From: Pseudomonas gozinkensis
GTDB taxonomy: Bacteria; Pseudomonadota; Gammaproteobacteria; Pseudomonadales; Pseudomonadaceae
Length of the DNA stretch: 64,000 nt
Direction: 5' to 3'
Assembly: GCF_014863585.1 (NCBI RefSeq)
Contig: NZ_CP062253.1
Coordinates: 434,001-498,000 of the forward strand
Shown: positions 59,133 through 64,000 of the stretch, in pieces
Layout: the number at the start of each line of letters is the position of its first letter
How positions within the stretch are numbered: position 1 is the stretch's first letter
Notes under the pieces: model-generated
Database searches by the model: none
What the model saw: only the letters and a program-made list of their open reading frames with translations
What the model was told of the DNA's origin: nothing
Position numbers and translations under genes: made by a program

Positions 59133-60734
59133 ATGACTAGTTTGCATGCCGACGAGGCGTTCCTCGGCCATTTCCAGTTAAGTCACGACCCTTTCGCGCC
59201 GCGGGTGCCGGGCTTCAAATTCTTCCCGGCCCAGCGCAAACCGGTGCTGGGTCAACTGCATCATCTGGCGCGTTACAGCCAGTTGCTGCTGGTGGTCACC
59301 GGCCCGCAGGGCAGCGGCAAGACCCTGCTGCGTCAGGCACTGGTTGCCAGCACCAACAAACAATCGGTGCAGAGCGTTGTTGTCTCCGCCCGTGGCGCCG
59401 GCGATGCAGCCGGTGTGCTGCGTCAGGTGGCGCAGGCGCTGGACGTGGCCCAGGCCGAGGTCGGGGCGATCCTCGATCAGGTTGTGCAACTCGCGCTGAC
59501 CGGTCAGGAAGTCTATCTGCTGGTGGACGATGCCGAGCAGCTCGGCGAGTCCGCGCTTGAAGCCCTGATGGCGCTGGGCGCCGGCGCGCCGGAAGGCCGT
59601 CCGCATGTGTTCCTGTTCGGTGAGTCGTCGCTGATCGCGCAGCTTGAGGGCTTGCACCTTGAGGAAGAGCGCTTCCACGTCATCGAACTACAGCCGTACA
59701 CCGAAGAAGAAACTCGCGAGTATCTCGACCAGCGGCTCGAAGGCGCCGGCCGGGGTGTCGAACTTTTCACCGCGGATCAGATCTCTGATATTCACGAAAG
59801 CTCCGAGGGTTGGCCGGGCAATATCAACCAGGTCGCTCGCGATGCTCTGATCGAAGTCATGATTGCCAGCCGCTCTGCGGTCAAGCGTCCAAGTATGGGG
59901 TTCAACATGCCGAAGAAACACGTATTGGCGATTTCCGCCGTCGTTGTGGTCGCGGTCGCCGCCGCCTGGCTGATGCCGGGTCGCAACAAGGCACCGACCA
60001 CCGGTGCGCCGGCCAACGAGCAGGCGCAACTGCCATTGGGCCAGGGCACGCCGCAGGCGGGTGGCGCGCCGTCCGTCGAATTCAACGGCAATACCCAGCC
60101 GATGCCGCTGCCGCTGGTCGGCAATTCCCAACCGGTAATGCGCGGTCCGCTGGCTGAAGCCGCGGGTGGTATCACTGAAGGCGACGATGGCGTGCCGGTC
60201 GAAGGCTCCAGTAACACGCCACCGACCGTGACCACCACCGCGCCACCTGCGGGCGTTCAGGCCGGCCCTGCGCCGACCCCGGTTCCGGTTCCAGTCCCGG
60301 CAGCCAAGCCGACGCCGGCACCGACCCAGGTCGCGACCGCCAAGCCTGCTCCGGCCGCTCCAGTGGCCAAACCGGCTCCGGCGCCTGCCAAGCCTGTTGC
60401 CGCCGCGAAACCTGCCGAGAAGCCGGTCACCGTCGCCAAGGCTGCCGGTGGCAGCTGGTACGCCGGTCAGCCGACCAGCAATTACGTGGTGCAGATCCTC
60501 GGCACCAGCTCCGAAGCGACCGCGCAAAGCTTCGTCAAGGAGCAGGGCGGCGAGTACCGTTATTTCAAGAAAGTCCTCAACGGCAAGCCTCTCTACGTGA
60601 TCACCTACGGCAACTTCGCCAATCGTGATGCAGCCGTTTCTGCCATCAAGGCCTTGCCAGCGAAGGTTCAGGCTGGTAAACCTTGGCCTCGCACTGTCGC
60701 CAGCGTCCAACAGGAACTGGCAACAACTCGCTGA
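59133..60734 (+). CDS. damX: AAA ATPase/SPOR-domain protein (DamX-like)
   Basis: A 533-residue bitopic protein. Unlike E. coli DamX it has an ExeA-like cytoplasmic AAA domain (about 1-250; Walker A TGPQGSGKT at 56-64, Walker B YLLVDDAEQLG). A membrane helix follows near 264-284 (VLAISAVVVVAVAAAWLMPG), then a long Ala/Pro/Thr-rich periplasmic linker and a C-terminal SPOR domain (WYAGQPTSNYVVQILGTSSE, YVITYGNFANRDAAVSAI). SPOR targeting to septal peptidoglycan suggests a division role. The position between aroB and gltB is conserved in pseudomonads. Confidence 0.88.
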   Translation: MTSLHADEAFLGHFQLSHDPFAPRVPGFKFFPAQRKPVLGQLHHLARYSQLLLVVTGPQGSGKTLLRQALVASTNKQSVQSVVVSARGAGDAAGVLRQVAQALDVAQAEVGAILDQVVQLALTGQEVYLLVDDAEQLGESALEALMALGAGAPEGRPHVFLFGESSLIAQLEGLHLEEERFHVIELQPYTEEETREYLDQRLEGAGRGVELFTADQISDIHESSEGWPGNINQVARDALIEVMIASRSAVKRPSMGFNMPKKHVLAISAVVVVAVAAAWLMPGRNKAPTTGAPANEQAQLPLGQGTPQAGGAPSVEFNGNTQPMPLPLVGNSQPVMRGPLAEAAGGITEGDDGVPVEGSSNTPPTVTTTAPPAGVQAGPAPTPVPVPVPAAKPTPAPTQVATAKPAPAAPVAKPAPAPAKPVAAAKPAEKPVTVAKAAGGSWYAGQPTSNYVVQILGTSSEATAQSFVKEQGGEYRYFKKVLNGKPLYVITYGNFANRDAAVSAIKALPAKVQAGKPWPRTVASVQQELATTR

Positions 60735-61084
60735 AGATTCGGCGGCCTTACCCAGGCCGCCTCTCCAAGCACCTCAAAATCTCTACAAGTGCGCGCCGTC
60801 TCTACAGACCGCGTGCCTTGTGGTGTCTGCGTCACAGTAGTCTTTGAGTCGTTGCGGTCAAAATTAAAAAAGTTTTGACTAGCACAGCAGATCGCTTTAA
60901 ACCTTTCACAAATGCGACATGAATTTGCGACATTTCGTCGTCAAATTTGTGAGCCTCTGTGTCGCTGTGTACAATGACCACCCTTTTGCCCCCGCTAAGC
61001 CGGCGTACGTTCGGCGCGAGATGCAAGTGGTTGAATTGAAAAGAAATTTGCCTCGAAAAGAGGCAGCCTGGTGAGAAAGTGTCT
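60735..61084 (+). promoter_or_regulatory. 350-nt gltB promoter region with sigma-70 promoter and repeated TGCGACAT
   Basis: No gene is seen. A GGCGGCC/GGCCGCC hairpin without a T-run (60741-60761) follows the damX-like gene. A promoter TTGTGA (60947-60952), 17 bp, TACAAT (60970-60975) fits sigma-70. Upstream, TGCGACAT occurs twice (60913-60920, 60926-60933), TGTCGC once inverted (60959-60964), inside CACAAAT (60907-60913) / ATTTGTG (60945-60951). The last arm overlaps the -35. The regulator is unknown. Confidence 0.55.
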
Positions 61085-64000
61085 ATGAAAGCAGGTCTGT
61101 ACCAACCAGATGAATTCAAGGATAACTGCGGTTTCGGCCTGATAGCCCATATGCAGGGCGAACCCAGTCATACCCTTTTGCAAACGGCCATCGAGGCCCT
61201 GACCTGCATGACCCACCGCGGTGGGATTAATGCCGACGGCAAGACCGGTGACGGTTGCGGTCTGCTGATTCAAAAGCCCGACGCGTTCCTGCGTGCCATT
61301 GCCCAGGAAACCTTCAGCGTCGAGCTGCCCAAGCAATATGCCGTGGGCATGGTCTTCTTCAATCAGGATCCGGCCAAGGCCGAAGCCGCTCGCGAGAACA
61401 TGAACCGCGAGATCCTGGCCGAAGGCCTGCAACTGATCGGCTGGCGCAAAGTGCCGATCGACACCAGCGTCCTCGGCCGCCTGGCCCTTGAGCGCCTGCC
61501 GCAGATCGAGCAGGTGTACATCGGCGGCGAAGGCCTGAGCGATCAGGACATGGCGGTCAAGCTGTTCAGCGCCCGTCGTCGTTCGTCGGTGGCCAACGCC
61601 GCCGACACCGACCACTACATCTGCAGCTTTTCCCACAAGACCATCATCTATAAAGGCCTGATGATGCCGGCCGACCTGGCCGCGTTCTATCCCGACCTGG
61701 GTGACCAGCGCCTGCAAACCGCAATCTGCGTGTTCCACCAGCGCTTCTCCACCAACACCCTGCCGAAATGGCCGCTCGCCCAGCCATTCCGCTTCCTCGC
61801 CCACAACGGCGAGATCAACACCATCACCGGTAACCGCAACTGGGCCCAGGCCCGTCGCACCAAGTTCACCAACGATCTGATGGATCTGGAAGAACTCGGC
61901 CCGCTGGTCAACCGTGTCGGTTCCGACTCCTCGAGCATGGACAACATGCTGGAGCTGATGGTCACCGGCGGCATCGACCTGTTCCGTGGCGTGCGGATGA
62001 TCATTCCGCCAGCGTGGCAGAACGTCGAAACCATGGACCCGGATCTGCGTGCGTTCTACGAGTACAACTCGATGCACATGGAGCCGTGGGACGGCCCGGC
62101 CGGCGTGGTAATGACCGACGGTCGCTACGCGGTGTGCCTGCTCGACCGTAACGGTCTGCGCCCGGCGCGCTGGGTCACCACCACCAACGGTTTCATCACC
62201 CTCGCGTCGGAAATCGGAGTGTGGGACTACAAGCCTGAAGACGTGATTGCCAAAGGCCGTGTCGGCCCGGGCCAGATCTTCGCCGTGGACACCGAAACCG
62301 GGCAGATCCTCGACACCGACGCGATCGACAACCGTCTGAAATCCCGTCATCCGTACAAGCAATGGCTGCGCAAGAATGCCCTGCGCATCCAGGCGACCAT
62401 GGAAGACAACGACCACGGTTCGGCTTTCTACGACGTCGATCAGCTCAAGCAATACATGAAGATGTATCAGGTCACGTTCGAAGAGCGCGATCAGGTACTG
62501 CGTCCGCTCGGCGAACAAGGCTACGAAGCCGTCGGCTCGATGGGCGACGACACGCCGATGGCCGTGCTGTCCCAGCGCGTGCGCACGCCGTACGACTATT
62601 TCCGTCAGCAGTTCGCCCAGGTGACCAACCCGCCGATCGACCCGCTGCGTGAAGCGATCGTGATGTCGCTGGAGATCTGCCTCGGTGCCGAGCGCAACAT
62701 CTTCCAGGAGTCGCCGGAGCACGCTTCGCGTGTGATCCTCAGCTCGCCGGTCATTTCCCCGGCCAAGTGGCGCTCGCTGATGAACCTCGACCGCCCGGGT
62801 TTCGAGCGGCAGATCATCGACCTCAACTACGACGAAAGCGTCGGCCTCGAAGCGGCGATCCGCAATGTCGCCGATCAGGCTGAAGAAGCCGTGCGTGCCG
62901 GTCGTACCCAGATCGTTCTGAGCGACCGCCATATCGCCCCGGGCAAACTGCCGATCCACGCCTCGCTGGCCACCGGCGCGGTGCACCACCGCCTGACCGA
63001 AAAAGGCCTGCGTTGCGACTCCAACATCCTGGTTGAAACCGCCACTGCCCGCGATCCGCACCACTTCGCGGTGCTGATCGGCTTCGGTGCGTCGGCGGTC
63101 TATCCGTTCCTGGCCTACGAAGTGCTGGGCGACCTGATCCGTACCGGTGAAGTCCTGGGCGACCTCTACGAGGTGTTCAAGAACTACCGCAAAGGCATCA
63201 CCAAAGGCCTGTTGAAGATCCTGTCGAAGATGGGCATCTCGACCATCGCGTCCTATCGCGGTGCTCAGCTGTTCGAAGCCATCGGTCTGTCCGAGGAAGT
63301 CTGCGAGCTGAGCTTCCGTGGCGTGCCGAGCCGCATCAAGGGTGCGCGTTTCGTCGACATCGAAGCCGAACAGAAAGCACTCGCCACCGAAGCCTGGAGT
63401 CCGCGCAAGCCGATCCAGCAGGGCGGTCTGCTGAAGTTCGTCCACGGTGGCGAATACCACGCGTACAACCCGGACGTGGTCAACACCCTGCAAGCCGCCG
63501 TGCAGCAGGGCGACTACGCCAAGTTCAAGGAATACACCTCGCTGGTGGACAACCGTCCGGTGTCGATGATCCGCGACCTGTTCAAGGTCAAGACCCTCGA
63601 CACGCCGCTGGACATCAGTGAAGTCGAGCCGCTGGAATCGGTACTCAAGCGCTTCGACTCCGCCGGTATCTCGCTGGGCGCCCTGTCGCCGGAAGCTCAC
63701 GAAGCCCTGGCCGAAGCCATGAACCGCCTCGGTGCGCGTTCCAACTCCGGCGAAGGCGGCGAAGACCCGGCGCGCTACGGCACCATCAAGAGCTCGAAAA
63801 TCAAGCAGGTCGCGACCGGCCGTTTCGGGGTGACCCCGGAATACCTGGTCAACGCCGAAGTGCTGCAGATCAAGGTCGCTCAGGGCGCCAAACCGGGCGA
63901 GGGCGGGCAACTGCCGGGCGGTAAAGTGAACGGGCTGATCGCCAAACTGCGTTACGCAGTACCGGGCGTGACCCTGATTTCGCCACCGCCGCACCACGAC
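61085..64000 (+). CDS. gltB: Glutamate synthase (NADPH) large subunit, 5' part
   Basis: Transfers the amide of glutamine to 2-oxoglutarate in ammonium assimilation. The window holds 972 codons of a family of about 1480 and ends in frame. ATG 61085 gives a 14-residue propeptide before the catalytic Cys15 ([13 protein letters not shown]). The glutaminase domain (to about 430), the central domain and the start of the FMN synthase domain are visible ([48 protein letters not shown]). The iron-sulfur region is beyond the edge. gltD is expected next. Confidence 0.97.
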   Translation, partial: MKAGLYQPDEFKDNCGFGLIAHMQGEPSHTLLQTAIEALTCMTHRGGINADGKTGDGCGLLIQKPDAFLRAIAQETFSVELPKQYAVGMVFFNQDPAKAEAARENMNREILAEGLQLIGWRKVPIDTSVLGRLALERLPQIEQVYIGGEGLSDQDMAVKLFSARRRSSVANAADTDHYICSFSHKTIIYKGLMMPADLAAFYPDLGDQRLQTAICVFHQRFSTNTLPKWPLAQPFRFLAHNGEINTITGNRNWAQARRTKFTNDLMDLEELGPLVNRVGSDSSSMDNMLELMVTGGIDLFRGVRMIIPPAWQNVETMDPDLRAFYEYNSMHMEPWDGPAGVVMTDGRYAVCLLDRNGLRPARWVTTTNGFITLASEIGVWDYKPEDVIAKGRVGPGQIFAVDTETGQILDTDAIDNRLKSRHPYKQWLRKNALRIQATMEDNDHGSAFYDVDQLKQYMKMYQVTFEERDQVLRPLGEQGYEAVGSMGDDTPMAVLSQRVRTPYDYFRQQFAQVTNPPIDPLREAIVMSLEICLGAERNIFQESPEHASRVILSSPVISPAKWRSLMNLDRPGFERQIIDLNYDESVGLEAAIRNVADQAEEAVRAGRTQIVLSDRHIAPGKLPIHASLATGAVHHRLTEKGLRCDSNILVETATARDPHHFAVLIGFGASAVYPFLAYEVLGDLIRTGEVLGDLYEVFKNYRKGITKGLLKILSKMGISTIASYRGAQLFEAIGLSEEVCELSFRGVPSRIKGARFVDIEAEQKALATEAWSPRKPIQQGGLLKFVHGGEYHAYNPDVVNTLQAAVQQGDYAKFKEYTSLVDNRPVSMIRDLFKVKTLDTPLDISEVEPLESVLKRFDSAGISLGALSPEAHEALAEAMNRLGARSNSGEGGEDPARYGTIKSSKIKQVATGRFGVTPEYLVNAEVLQIKVAQGAKPGEGGQLPGGKVNGLIAKLRYAVPGVTLISPPPHHD

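Overview
The window looks like chromosomal core DNA from a fluorescent pseudomonad (Pseudomonas fluorescens group). Supporting signs are high GC, the gene orders hutU...hutG, ubiE-ubiJ-ubiB-hisI-hisE-tatABC, phaC1ZC2D facing phaIF, hslVU, and pilMNOPQ-aroKB-damX-gltB, and many REP/REPIN repeats between genes. The species call is inference from gene order and protein similarity recognised by eye. I see no rRNA, tRNA, CRISPR array, prophage or complete insertion sequence.

Region 1 (1-12.3 kb) is a histidine/urocanate catabolic locus. It holds the end of hutD, a terminator, a sigma-54 type promoter overlapped by a HutC-type operator, then hutU, an NCS1 permease, a betaine/histidine-type ABC importer (hutXWV), two histidine ammonia-lyase paralogues, hutI and hutG. 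The first lyase paralogue has lost exactly the Ala-Ser-Gly tripeptide that forms the MIO cofactor, while the second is intact. A solitary choline-type binding protein coupled to an HSL-type hydrolase follows (12.5-14.4 kb).

Region 2 (14.5-31.7 kb) is housekeeping. It carries pip-dtd, opgGH (osmoregulated periplasmic glucan), a polar amino-acid ABC importer with a 14-bp palindrome upstream, an HBM-type chemoreceptor with a FliA-like promoter, and a leftward run of ubiquinone (ubiE, ubiJ, ubiB), histidine biosynthesis (hisI, hisE), Tat export (tatA, tatB, tatC) and rsmE genes.

Region 3 (31.9-38.9 kb) is the medium-chain-length polyhydroxyalkanoate locus. A PHA-system protein and the phasins phaI and phaF run rightward. 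phaC1, phaZ, phaC2 and phaD run leftward from a sigma-54-like promoter.

Region 4 (39.1-52.3 kb) includes a DUF971 protein, hslVU behind a near-consensus sigma-32 promoter, an SPOR-domain protein, argS, priA, rpmE, a secreted nuclease, a short malic enzyme and the class A penicillin-binding protein gene ponA.

Region 5 (52.4-64 kb) is pilMNOPQ (type IV pilus alignment complex and secretin), aroK, aroB, a DamX-like ATPase/SPOR protein and the 5' two thirds of gltB, which runs off the window.

The least ordinary items are the MIO-less HutH1 next to an intact HutH2, and a set of well-formed alternative-sigma promoters (sigma-54 at hutU and phaC1, sigma-32 at hslV, sigma-28 at the chemoreceptor).
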